Shown piece by piece: positions 1-5,198 of a stretch of DNA of 8,076 bases (positions are counted from its first letter, which is position 1; each line of letters begins with the position of its first letter). The stretch comes from Sulfuricurvum sp. IAE1 (GTDB lineage: Bacteria; Campylobacterota; Campylobacteria; Campylobacterales; Sulfurimonadaceae): NCBI GenBank assembly GCA_945867285.1, contig CAMBHX010000071.1, positions 1 to 8,076 of the forward strand, in the 5' to 3' direction. A program made the position numbers and the translations under genes. The notes below the pieces were generated by a model. It saw only the letters and a program-made list of their open reading frames with translations. It searched no databases and had not been told where the DNA came from.

Positions 1-189
1 GTCGGTTTGATGAAAAATATCGCATCCAATGATGAAGCAGGAGTGATCTACACAGCAGGTCTTGCAACGGGACCCGATTGGTTTCACTTCGAACTCTCAG
101 CACAAATGGCAAGTAAATCAGGAGAAGTAGATGGAACAAGCTATCCTAAACAAGCAATGGTAAACTTTGCTATTTCATCAGCTTTCTAA
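1..189 (+). CDS. C-terminal end of a probable outer-membrane beta-barrel protein (5' partial)
   Basis: The reading frame is open from base 1 and ends in TAA at 187-189, so this is the last 62 codons of a longer gene that begins outside the window. The visible part alternates polar and hydrophobic/aromatic residues in short stretches (for example the segment around GPDWFHFELSAQM, and the final VNFAISSAF), as in amphipathic beta strands. It ends in Phe, the C-terminal aromatic signal recognised by the BAM machinery in outer-membrane barrels. The tail vaguely recalls the TraF-like/OmpP1-like barrels common in Campylobacterota, but this is memory and not a match I can prove. The TTG and ATG codons at 7-12 are internal codons; no ribosome site precedes them. 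A strong terminator-like palindrome follows 17 nt after the stop codon. Confidence 0.6.
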   Translation, partial: VGLMKNIASNDEAGVIYTAGLATGPDWFHFELSAQMASKSGEVDGTSYPKQAMVNFAISSAF

Positions 190-206
190 TTTTTAGCAGT
201 GGAAAT

Positions 207-226
207 AAGGCTCTTTAAAGAGCCTT
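207..226. terminator. Perfect 20-bp palindrome, likely bidirectional terminator between convergent genes
   Basis: The two 10-nt arms (AAGGCTCTTT and AAAGAGCCTT) are exact reverse complements. In RNA this gives a stem of about 8 bp closed by a tight A/T loop. On the plus strand it is followed almost at once by a T-run (229-234), so it reads as an intrinsic terminator for the gene ending at 189. On the minus strand the tail is less T-rich (ATTT, then CC). The right arm contains the stop codon (215-217) of the leftward gene, so that transcript would end in the same structure. Confidence 0.75.
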
Positions 227-718
227 CATTTTTTCTTCGAACAAAACCTTATCAAGACTGCTATAAAAACCCTGATACCATGTGCTATCATCAATATGTC
301 CACTTCCGATCATCGCATATTTACCCGTTAGTGGGACAGGAATCGGCAAACTAACTCCAGCAAATCCAAGCTGTCCTGTATTCAACTTCTTTTCCATAAC
401 GTTGTAACTAGCAATCATAACAACATTTGATGTATTCTCATCCAACGCCTTGAAACTCATCGAAACTGTTATTTCCGTAATAGTTTCGTCATTATACTGA
501 TCTCCTTTAGCCGTCAAAACTCCATTTTCTTTCGTGACCGTAACGATGTTCATGTTAGACTGCATCAGCGTTTTTTTAAGCCCCTCAAAGAGCTCATCCA
601 AACCACACATTAAATTTCGTTGCTTAAACTCAGCTCCCCCTTGATTAACCACTTTTAATTCTGGTTCAGCTAAAGCAGTACTCAAAAAGATGACAGCTAG
701 TAATAATATTTTTCTCAT
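215..718 (-). CDS. Small exported protein of unknown function
   Basis: This is a 167-residue protein. The frame extends 15 codons further upstream, but the ATG at 716-718 is the better start. It is preceded at 7 nt by GGAG and opens a textbook signal peptide: MRK, a hydrophobic core at residues 4-14, and a likely cleavage after Ala-Leu-Ala at 15-17. The longer version would overlap the preceding gene and bury the signal peptide. The mature part (about 150 residues) has no transmembrane segment and a single Cys near residue 40. Its middle (about residues 55-100) looks like a beta-rich sandwich of alternating polar and hydrophobic residues, followed by a Gly/Pro-rich turn region (GVSLPIPVPLTGKY) and an amphipathic C-terminal helix. 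I do not recognise the family. It lies 1 nt downstream of a lipoprotein gene and is probably co-transcribed with it, which suggests a periplasmic or envelope role. The product is most likely periplasmic. Confidence 0.75.
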   Translation of the reverse strand: MRKILLLAVIFLSTALAEPELKVVNQGGAEFKQRNLMCGLDELFEGLKKTLMQSNMNIVTVTKENGVLTAKGDQYNDETITEITVSMSFKALDENTSNVVMIASYNVMEKKLNTGQLGFAGVSLPIPVPLTGKYAMIGSGHIDDSTWYQGFYSSLDKVLFEEKMKAL

Positions 719-719
719 A

Positions 720-1049
720 TTATTGCTCCGCAATAACAGGTAATTTACAGCTAAATGTTCCAATATGCCTTACTTTACCATCGACAAATTTAATCATTAG
801 GTTATGATAGGTGCTCTCCTCTGTTTTAGCATCTAAAACATTGCCCTCATATTTCCAAATTTCCTCCTTATTGATTCTCTGAATACTTGTAGGTTTCATT
901 GGCATAATAGCGCTTACTTCACTTTGATTCATATCATTCGTAATCTTATATGAATTGCCGATAACATCACCCAATGGGAGCTGCGTCTTAGAACCACATC
1001 CGATTAAAACCACTCCAACGACTGCAACTGCAAAAAAACTTTTCAACAT
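720..1049 (-). CDS. Small BamE/SmpA-OmlA-like lipoprotein
   Basis: This is a 109-residue protein. A TTG at 1062-1064 would add five residues, but GAGGAG lies 7 nt before the ATG at 1047-1049, so the ATG is the start. The N-terminus is a lipoprotein signal peptide: MLK, a hydrophobic stretch, then the lipobox Leu-Ile-Gly-Cys at 15-18. Cys18 would be lipidated. The following residue is Gly rather than Asp, so by the E. coli sorting rule it would go to the outer membrane. The mature part has the pattern of the BamE/SmpA-OmlA fold: 'NDMNQSEVSAIM' (the helix around G-M-x-x-x-E-V), then 'EEIWKYEG', then 'LMIKFVDGKVRHIG' (strand with F-x-DGKV). That family includes BamE and many small outer-membrane lipoproteins of unrelated function, so the role is uncertain. 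It is unlikely to be BamE itself, because it lies away from other envelope-assembly genes. It is followed 1 nt later by the exported protein. Confidence 0.7.
   Translation of the reverse strand: MLKSFFAVAVVGVVLIGCGSKTQLPLGDVIGNSYKITNDMNQSEVSAIMPMKPTSIQRINKEEIWKYEGNVLDAKTEESTYHNLMIKFVDGKVRHIGTFSCKLPVIAEQ
726..729 (-). promoter_or_regulatory. Ribosome binding site (GGAG) fixing the start of the exported protein at 718
   Basis: GGAG (within CGGAGC) on the minus strand sits 7 nt before the ATG at 716-718. It lies inside the last codons of the upstream lipoprotein gene, consistent with translational coupling. No comparable site precedes the longer alternative start at 763. Confidence 0.65.
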
Positions 1050-1056
1050 ACCTACA

Positions 1057-1062
1057 CTCCTC
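1057..1062 (-). promoter_or_regulatory. Ribosome binding site (GAGGAG) deciding the lipoprotein start
   Basis: GAGGAG on the minus strand lies 7 nt upstream of the ATG at 1047-1049. The upstream TTG at 1062-1064 would overlap this site and has no Shine-Dalgarno of its own, so the ATG is preferred. Confidence 0.75.
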
Positions 1063-1082
1063 AATAAGAAATTTAATCTAAC

Positions 1083-1088
1083 ATTATA
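1083..1088 (-). promoter_or_regulatory. Candidate sigma-70 -10 box for the lipoprotein/exported-protein pair
   Basis: A perfect TATAAT is read on the minus strand in the 70-nt gap after fliI. Transcription would start near 1075, leaving a leader of about 26 nt that contains the GAGGAG site. There is no good -35 hexamer, but the upstream sequence is A/T-rich, which is normal for Campylobacterota sigma-70 promoters. Chance occurrence in such AT-rich DNA is not negligible. Read-through from fliI is also possible, since no terminator hairpin is visible in the gap. Confidence 0.45.
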
Positions 1089-1119
1089 AATTTCACAAAT
1101 TGTATCATTTTTTATTTAT

Positions 1120-2424
1120 TTATTTCATCAATTCCATTATCCGATTAACACTTTCATCAAACGCAACCGAACTCATCGCCTCTTGAGACAAAAATGCCTC
1201 CATCGTCTCTTTTTTGGCAATCGCTTCATCGAGTTCTTTATCTGTCCCACGCACATACGCTCCGATACGAATCAACATCTCGTTTTCTTTGAGCAAGGTA
1301 TATAGTCTGCGAAAACGGCGAATAGCTGTCAAATGTTCCGGGCTCACAATATCATTCATTACCCGAGAAGCAGAGTTCAATATATGGATAGGGGGATAAA
1401 TCCCAAAATCAGTCATTTCCCGTGAAAGGACAATATGCCCATCCAAAATCGAGCGAGATTGGTCGGCTATTGGATCCGACATATCATCGCCCTCAACCAG
1501 AACGGTAAAAAATGCGGTGATAGACCCGTGCCCCTCTTCTTTACCCGCACGCTCCATCAGCTGTGGTAAAAGAGTAAGTGAGCTTGGCGGGTATCCTTTG
1601 GACGTAGGTGGTTCACCCAATGCTAGACCGATTTCACGCTGTGCCATCGCAAAACGGGTCACCGAATCCATCATAAACAAGACATCGTGCCCCTGCGATT
1701 TGAAATACTCCGCCACACTCATCGCACTAAACGCACCGTACTTACGCATCAATGGTGAATCATCACTAGTGGCTACTACAACCACCGTATTTTCGAGATT
1801 ACCACCCAGTGATTTTTCGATAAACTCCGGAACTTCACGACCCCGCTCACCGATGAGCGCTATGACTTTGATGGGTGCAACACTTCCTCGGACAATCATC
1901 CCCATAAGCGTCGATTTTCCGACACCGCTGCCTGCAAAAATGCCGAGTTTTTGCCCTTTTCCGCACGTGAGCAATCCATCGATAGTTTTAACGCCTACAC
2001 TAAACACTTCGTCAATCATCCCACGTTTCATTGCGGCAATAGGGGCTTTTATGATGGGTTCTATATGTCCTCCCTCAATCACACCCTTACCATCAATGGG
2101 TTTCATGAATGGATCTACTACTCGCCCCAGTAACCCCTCACCTACTTCAATAGACATTCCATTACTACTGATAAACACCCGATCACCTGCACGAAAACCC
2201 TCTACAAAACGAAACGGTGTAATAAAAAAACGGTTGCGCTCAACCTCACTCACCATCCCCATAGTCTCATTACCATCGACCTCCGAAACTAGCGTGACGG
2301 TATCACCGATACTCACATGCAGTCCTTCAGCGACAATGACGGTAGGGGAAATTTTGACAATTGTTCCAAAAACAGTATGAAGCTTTTGAGAACCTAAACG
2401 ATCACGCAGTGATTTTAAGGGCAT
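1120..2424 (-). CDS. fliI: Flagellum-specific type III export ATPase FliI
   Basis: FliI is the cytoplasmic hexameric ATPase at the base of the flagellar type III export apparatus. With FliH and FliJ it handles export substrates and chaperones. The 434-residue length is normal. Visible parts are an N-terminal beta-barrel domain (about residues 15-95), then the RecA/F1-type ATPase core with Walker A GSGVGKST at 165-172. The GERGREV motif follows, with the presumed catalytic Glu at 193. Walker B is VLFMMDS (Asp253), then the FliI-typical stretch REIGLALGEPPTSKGYPPS (263-281) and the ATPase alpha/beta signature PIADQSRSI (318-326). The C-terminal helical domain covers about 355-434. FliI is close to V/T3SS ATPases, but the GEPPTSKGYPPS block and lack of injectisome neighbours favour the flagellar enzyme. 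The start ATG has an in-frame stop codon three codons upstream and no clear Shine-Dalgarno. It lies 28 nt after folE, so coupling to folE translation is likely. No other flagellar gene is in the window; dispersed flagellar genes are usual in this phylum. Confidence 0.97.
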   Translation of the reverse strand: MPLKSLRDRLGSQKLHTVFGTIVKISPTVIVAEGLHVSIGDTVTLVSEVDGNETMGMVSEVERNRFFITPFRFVEGFRAGDRVFISSNGMSIEVGEGLLGRVVDPFMKPIDGKGVIEGGHIEPIIKAPIAAMKRGMIDEVFSVGVKTIDGLLTCGKGQKLGIFAGSGVGKSTLMGMIVRGSVAPIKVIALIGERGREVPEFIEKSLGGNLENTVVVVATSDDSPLMRKYGAFSAMSVAEYFKSQGHDVLFMMDSVTRFAMAQREIGLALGEPPTSKGYPPSSLTLLPQLMERAGKEEGHGSITAFFTVLVEGDDMSDPIADQSRSILDGHIVLSREMTDFGIYPPIHILNSASRVMNDIVSPEHLTAIRRFRRLYTLLKENEMLIRIGAYVRGTDKELDEAIAKKETMEAFLSQEAMSSVAFDESVNRIMELMK

Positions 2425-2427
2425 ACG

Positions 2428-2442
2428 GATCTATTCGTTTTA
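2428..2442 (-). repeat. Left copy of a 15-nt inverted repeat flanking folE
   Basis: On the minus strand this reads TAAAACGAATAGATC and covers the place where a ribosome site for fliI should be (4-18 nt before its ATG). The identical 15-mer is on the plus strand at 3061-3075. Both copies are preceded by ACAC, directly here and with two extra bases in the other copy. Confidence 0.6.
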
Positions 2443-2452
2443 GTGTTTGACA

Positions 2453-3028
2453 TTAATAGCGATTCCCACTGTGAGAATTAATCAAATTAAAAAACTCCAT
2501 ACGTGTTTTTTCATCTTTTTTAAACAATCCGCGTAAAGCACTCGAAGTTGTAGTAGAATTAATCTTCTCCACTCCTCGCATCTCCATGCACATATGGCGT
2601 GCTTGCAGTACTACCGCCACCCCTTTGGGTGCAATCGATTGCATCAGCGCATCAGCAATTTGCTCTGTAAGCTGTTCTTGGATTTGCATACGTCTCGCGA
2701 ATACATCGACAACACGAGGGATTTTAGATAAACCCACTACTTTTCCATCAGGGATATACGCCACATGAGCTCGACCAATAATCGGAAGTAAATGATGTTC
2801 ACACGTCGAATAAAACTCGATATCTTTGATAAGTACCATCTCATCATTAGAGCTTTCAAACATCGCTGAATTCAAAATCTCTTGCGGATCTTCTTTGTAT
2901 CCGCCATACATAAATTCATATGCTTTCAGAACACGCTGTGGTGTTTTGAGCAAACCTTCACGATTAACATCTTCACCGATATGAGAAATCATCGTTCTTA
3001 CAGCATCTATAAATTGTTTGTTTTCCAT
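2453..3028 (-). CDS. folE: GTP cyclohydrolase I
   Basis: FolE converts GTP to 7,8-dihydroneopterin triphosphate, the first step of tetrahydrofolate synthesis; its product also feeds queuosine synthesis. The 191-residue protein is typical of the bacterial type I enzyme. Zinc ligands are visible as Cys76 and His79 in STCEHH (74-79) and Cys147 in ARHMCM. The catalytic histidines correspond to His78 and His145. The stretch YIPDGKVVGLSKIPRVVDVFARR (91-113) and the C-terminal TTTSSALRGLF (159-169) are highly typical. The N-terminus (helices, then TPQRVLKAYEFMYGGY) begins directly at the family core without the extra N-terminal helix of the E. coli enzyme. The start ATG at 3026-3028 has only a weak GAG upstream. 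It is first in a leftward folE-fliI pair, divergent from tig. The pairing looks like inherited gene order and does not by itself imply a shared function. Confidence 0.97.
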   Translation of the reverse strand: MENKQFIDAVRTMISHIGEDVNREGLLKTPQRVLKAYEFMYGGYKEDPQEILNSAMFESSNDEMVLIKDIEFYSTCEHHLLPIIGRAHVAYIPDGKVVGLSKIPRVVDVFARRMQIQEQLTEQIADALMQSIAPKGVAVVLQARHMCMEMRGVEKINSTTTSSALRGLFKKDEKTRMEFFNLINSHSGNRY

Positions 3029-3058
3029 ACATTACTCATTTCATATCTGAAATTACAC

Positions 3059-3064
3059 ATTAAA
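3059..3064 (-). promoter_or_regulatory. Weak candidate -10 box for folE
   Basis: TTTAAT on the minus strand would start transcription near 3052, about 24 nt before the folE ATG. No -35 is evident. It overlaps the right copy of the 15-nt inverted repeat. It is the best-placed candidate I could find but is weak and easily due to chance. Confidence 0.22.
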
Positions 3065-3075
3065 ACGAATAGATC
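3061..3075 (+). repeat. Right copy of a 15-nt inverted repeat flanking folE
   Basis: TAAAACGAATAGATC on the plus strand is the exact counterpart of the minus-strand 15-mer before fliI. The two copies are about 620 bp apart in inverted orientation, with folE between them. This copy lies 33 nt upstream of the folE start and abuts the nested-dyad element beginning at 3076. Confidence 0.6.
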
Positions 3076-3136
3076 GGCTTTAATGGCAGGGACAAATGTC
3101 CCTTGTATCCCCCTAAAGCTACGAAAGCTATGCTTT
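3076..3136. repeat. Nested inverted repeats and tandem 9-mer in the folE-tig divergent region
   Basis: This is a compact, relatively GC-rich island in AT-rich intergenic DNA. The inner dyad at 3088-3103 is AGGGACA-AA-TGTCCCT (7-2-7, perfect). An outer pair, GGCTTTA (3076-3082) with TAAAGCT (3114-3120), can enclose it with seven pairs including one G-U. Directly after, AAAGCTACG (3115-3123) and AAAGCTATG (3124-3132) form a tandem repeat with one difference. The second copy also makes a small AAAGC/GCTTT stem (3124-3136). There is no T-tract directly after the strong inner stem, so it is not a standard terminator. It could be an operator between the divergent folE and tig genes, a structured leader, or a copy of a dispersed intergenic repeat. 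I do not recognise a named family. No open frame here is credible as a gene. Confidence 0.5.
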
Positions 3137-3219
3137 TGAGAGTTTCAAGGTATTTTTACTGTCACCACTTTAACACGTTTTGGCTTTTATTCAGCCTTTT
3201 ATTAGCCCTTTTACGCTAC

Positions 3220-3225
3220 TATTAT
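3220..3225 (+). promoter_or_regulatory. Likely sigma-70 -10 box for the tig operon, with upstream periodic T-tracts
   Basis: TATTAT lies about 54 nt before the tig start. In place of a -35 box there are T-tracts at 3185-3188, 3197-3200 and 3209-3212, spaced 12 nt apart, with others at 3178-3181 and 3229-3232. Periodic T-rich stretches replacing the -35 element are the known signature of RpoD promoters in Campylobacter jejuni. Transcription would start near 3232. The exact -10 is uncertain, since the region is AT-rich. Confidence 0.45.
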
Positions 3226-3269
3226 CGACTTTTACTTTAAAAAATCTCTTTTTATAGAGACACTAACCC

Positions 3270-3274
3270 AAGGA
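3270..3274 (+). promoter_or_regulatory. Ribosome binding site (AAGGA) deciding the tig start
   Basis: AAGGA ends 5 nt before the ATG at 3280. The in-frame ATG at 3274 overlaps the AAGGA itself and so cannot use it. The downstream ATG is therefore the start, giving the N-terminus MQITTNK, which matches the usual trigger-factor beginning. Confidence 0.75.
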
Positions 3275-3279
3275 TGTTT

Positions 3280-4575
3280 ATGCAAATCACTACCAACAAA
3301 ATCAACTCCGCTAACGCTAAAATCAATGCGGCTATCACACGCACTACTATCGATGCCAATGTCGAAAAAATCGCCAATCAACTCTCTAAAGAAGCAAAAA
3401 TAGCTGGTTTCCGCAAAGGTAAAGTTCCTTTGAGTGCAGTCAAAAAACAATATGGTGAGCGTTTGATTCAAGATGCTGAAGCCAAAGCCCTTCGTGACCT
3501 TCTAGATGCAGGTTTGGCAGAGATGGGCATCTCTAATGATTCTCTTATTGGTGAGCCGAATATTACAAAATTTGAAAAAAATGACAATGGTATTGATGTT
3601 GAAGTAACTATCGCAACACGTCCTGCAATCGACCTAGGCGACTATGCTGCATTGGTACCCGAAACGGCCAAACCAACTGTTGATGACGTAGCTATCATCG
3701 TTCGCATCGAGGAGCTAGCTAGTGCACAAGCACCACTGGTCAATGTTGATGAAGATCGTGCCCTTGTTGCTGGTGATTCAGCACTTCTTGATTTTGAAGG
3801 CTTCGTGGATGGTGAACCATTTGAAGGAGGAAAAGCAGAAAACTTTGCGCTTCGCTTGGGCAGTGGTCAGTTTATCCCTGGATTTGAAGATCAAGTGATC
3901 GGGATGAAAAAAGGGGATGAAAAAACAATCGACGTAACATTCCCTGAAAATTACGGCGGAGTAAAACTCGCTGGCAAACCGGCACAATTCAAAGTCAAAA
4001 TCAATGGTATCCAAGTCAAAGAAACCGTAGAACTAAACAATGAATTAGCAAAGAAGATGCTCGCAGGCGATGAGAACGCTACACTAGATCTTCTCAAAGA
4101 AAAAGTCAAAGAGCAACTTGAGTCTGAGGCTATGAGCACCTTGTACAATGAAGAGCTCAAACCAACATTGATGGAAACATTTGTGGGAGCTTTCACTATC
4201 GACTTGCCTGATTTTATCGTAGAGCAAGAAATGGATATGGCACTCAATAAAAAAGCTCGTGAAATGAGTGAAGAAGAGATCACTGCACTTCGTGAAGATG
4301 CTGCAAAAGTACAAGAAATTCGTGAAACATTCCGTGATGATGCTCAGCGTGCAGTTAAAGCAACCTTTATCGTAGATGCACTAGCACGCGCTGAAAACAT
4401 CTCTGTTAATGAGCAAGAATTGATGCAAACTATCTATTTTGAAGCGATGCAAATGGGTCAAGATCCTGCGGCAGTATACAAAAACTACCAAGAATCAGGC
4501 TATTTGCCAGCGATTCAAATGGCGATGATTGAAGACCGTGTGTTAAGCAAATTGCTTAACGACAAAATCAAGTAA
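3280..4575 (+). CDS. tig: Trigger factor (ribosome-associated chaperone and prolyl isomerase)
   Basis: Trigger factor docks at the ribosomal exit tunnel and shields and folds nascent chains. The protein has 431 residues, full length for the family. Its N-terminal ribosome-binding domain (about 1-145) carries the signature loop GFRKGKVP at 43-50. An FKBP-type PPIase domain occupies about 165-250: a DFEGFVDGEPFEGG strand-turn, then LGSGQFIPGFEDQVIGMKKGDEK and a TFPENYGG segment. The long helical C-terminal arms (about 255-431) include IDLPDFIVEQEMD, a conserved feature. The start at 3280 is chosen over the ATG at 3274 because of the AAGGA site. The gene is first in a rightward cluster and ends 5 nt before clpP, an order conserved in Campylobacterota. 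It is probably transcribed from the promoter near 3220. Confidence 0.97.
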   Translation: MQITTNKINSANAKINAAITRTTIDANVEKIANQLSKEAKIAGFRKGKVPLSAVKKQYGERLIQDAEAKALRDLLDAGLAEMGISNDSLIGEPNITKFEKNDNGIDVEVTIATRPAIDLGDYAALVPETAKPTVDDVAIIVRIEELASAQAPLVNVDEDRALVAGDSALLDFEGFVDGEPFEGGKAENFALRLGSGQFIPGFEDQVIGMKKGDEKTIDVTFPENYGGVKLAGKPAQFKVKINGIQVKETVELNNELAKKMLAGDENATLDLLKEKVKEQLESEAMSTLYNEELKPTLMETFVGAFTIDLPDFIVEQEMDMALNKKAREMSEEEITALREDAAKVQEIRETFRDDAQRAVKATFIVDALARAENISVNEQELMQTIYFEAMQMGQDPAAVYKNYQESGYLPAIQMAMIEDRVLSKLLNDKIK

Positions 4576-4580
4576 CACAC

Positions 4581-5180
4581 ATGAGCTATATCCCTTACGT
4601 TATCGAAAAAACAGGTCGTGGAGAGCGTTCGTATGATATCTACTCACGCCTCCTTAAAGATCGAATTATCATGCTTAGCGGTGAAGTCAATGATTCTGTA
4701 TCTTCAACTATCGTAGCGCAAATGCTCTATCTTGAAGCCGAGGATCCACAAAAAGACATCTATTTCTATATCAATTCCCCAGGGGGTGTTGTCACCGCTG
4801 GGATGGCGATTTACGATACAATGAACTACATTCGTCCCGATATCGTAACGATTTGTATCGGTCAAGCAGCCTCTATGGGAGCATTTTTACTCTCATCAGG
4901 GACGAAGGGTAAGCGCTATGCATTGCCACATGCACGTATCATGATCCACCAGCCTCTAGGTGGTGCTCAAGGACAAGCCACTGATATCGAAATTCAAGCT
5001 AAAGAGATTTTACGCATGAAAGCTGAACTCAATGAGATTTTGGCAAAAAATTGTGGACAAACAACAAAAAAACTTGAAAAAGATACCGACCGTGATAACT
5101 TTATGTCAGCATCCGAAGGTGTGGAATATGGTATTATTGACGAAGTATTAGTCCAAAAAGAAAAAACTGAAGAAAAATAA
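4581..5180 (+). CDS. clpP: ATP-dependent Clp protease, proteolytic subunit
   Basis: ClpP forms the barrel-shaped tetradecameric serine peptidase that degrades proteins fed by ClpX or ClpA. The protein has 199 residues, the usual size. The catalytic triad is visible as Ser98 in GQAASMGAFLL, His123 in ARIMIHQP and Asp172 in DRDNFMSASEG. The N-terminus (MSYIPYVIEKTGRGERSYDIYSRLL) is the standard axial-loop region, so the start is secure. FYINSPGGVVTAG (62-74) is the conserved substrate-binding segment. No good Shine-Dalgarno precedes the ATG, which lies only 5 nt after the tig stop codon, so translation is probably coupled to tig. No Clp ATPase gene is in the window. The next gene begins 18 nt downstream. 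Confidence 0.97.
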   Translation: MSYIPYVIEKTGRGERSYDIYSRLLKDRIIMLSGEVNDSVSSTIVAQMLYLEAEDPQKDIYFYINSPGGVVTAGMAIYDTMNYIRPDIVTICIGQAASMGAFLLSSGTKGKRYALPHARIMIHQPLGGAQGQATDIEIQAKEILRMKAELNEILAKNCGQTTKKLEKDTDRDNFMSASEGVEYGIIDEVLVQKEKTEEK

Positions 5181-5186
5181 AGTCAA

Positions 5187-5192
5187 AAGGGG
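5187..5192 (+). promoter_or_regulatory. Ribosome binding site (AAGGGG) supporting the GTG start at 5199
   Basis: AAGGGG ends 6 nt before a GTG codon that opens the long frame. No ATG is available nearby in this frame, so GTG is the likely start. Confidence 0.65.
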
Positions 5193-5198
5193 CAGATT

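Noticed and set aside
1107..1124. ATTT tandem repeat after fliI as a phase-variable tract or terminator.
   Set aside because: Only about three to four units, outside any coding frame start, with no hairpin; ordinary AT-rich spacer.
1517..2380. A 287-codon open frame on the plus strand opposite fliI.
   Set aside because: It is wholly antisense to the certain fliI gene, has a Ser/Pro/Thr-rich composition typical of a mirror frame, and has no ribosome site or recognisable motif.
2882..3139. An 85-codon plus-strand frame running across the folE start into the intergenic dyads.
   Set aside because: Its first half is antisense to folE and the rest lies over the inverted-repeat island; no start signal or family resemblance.
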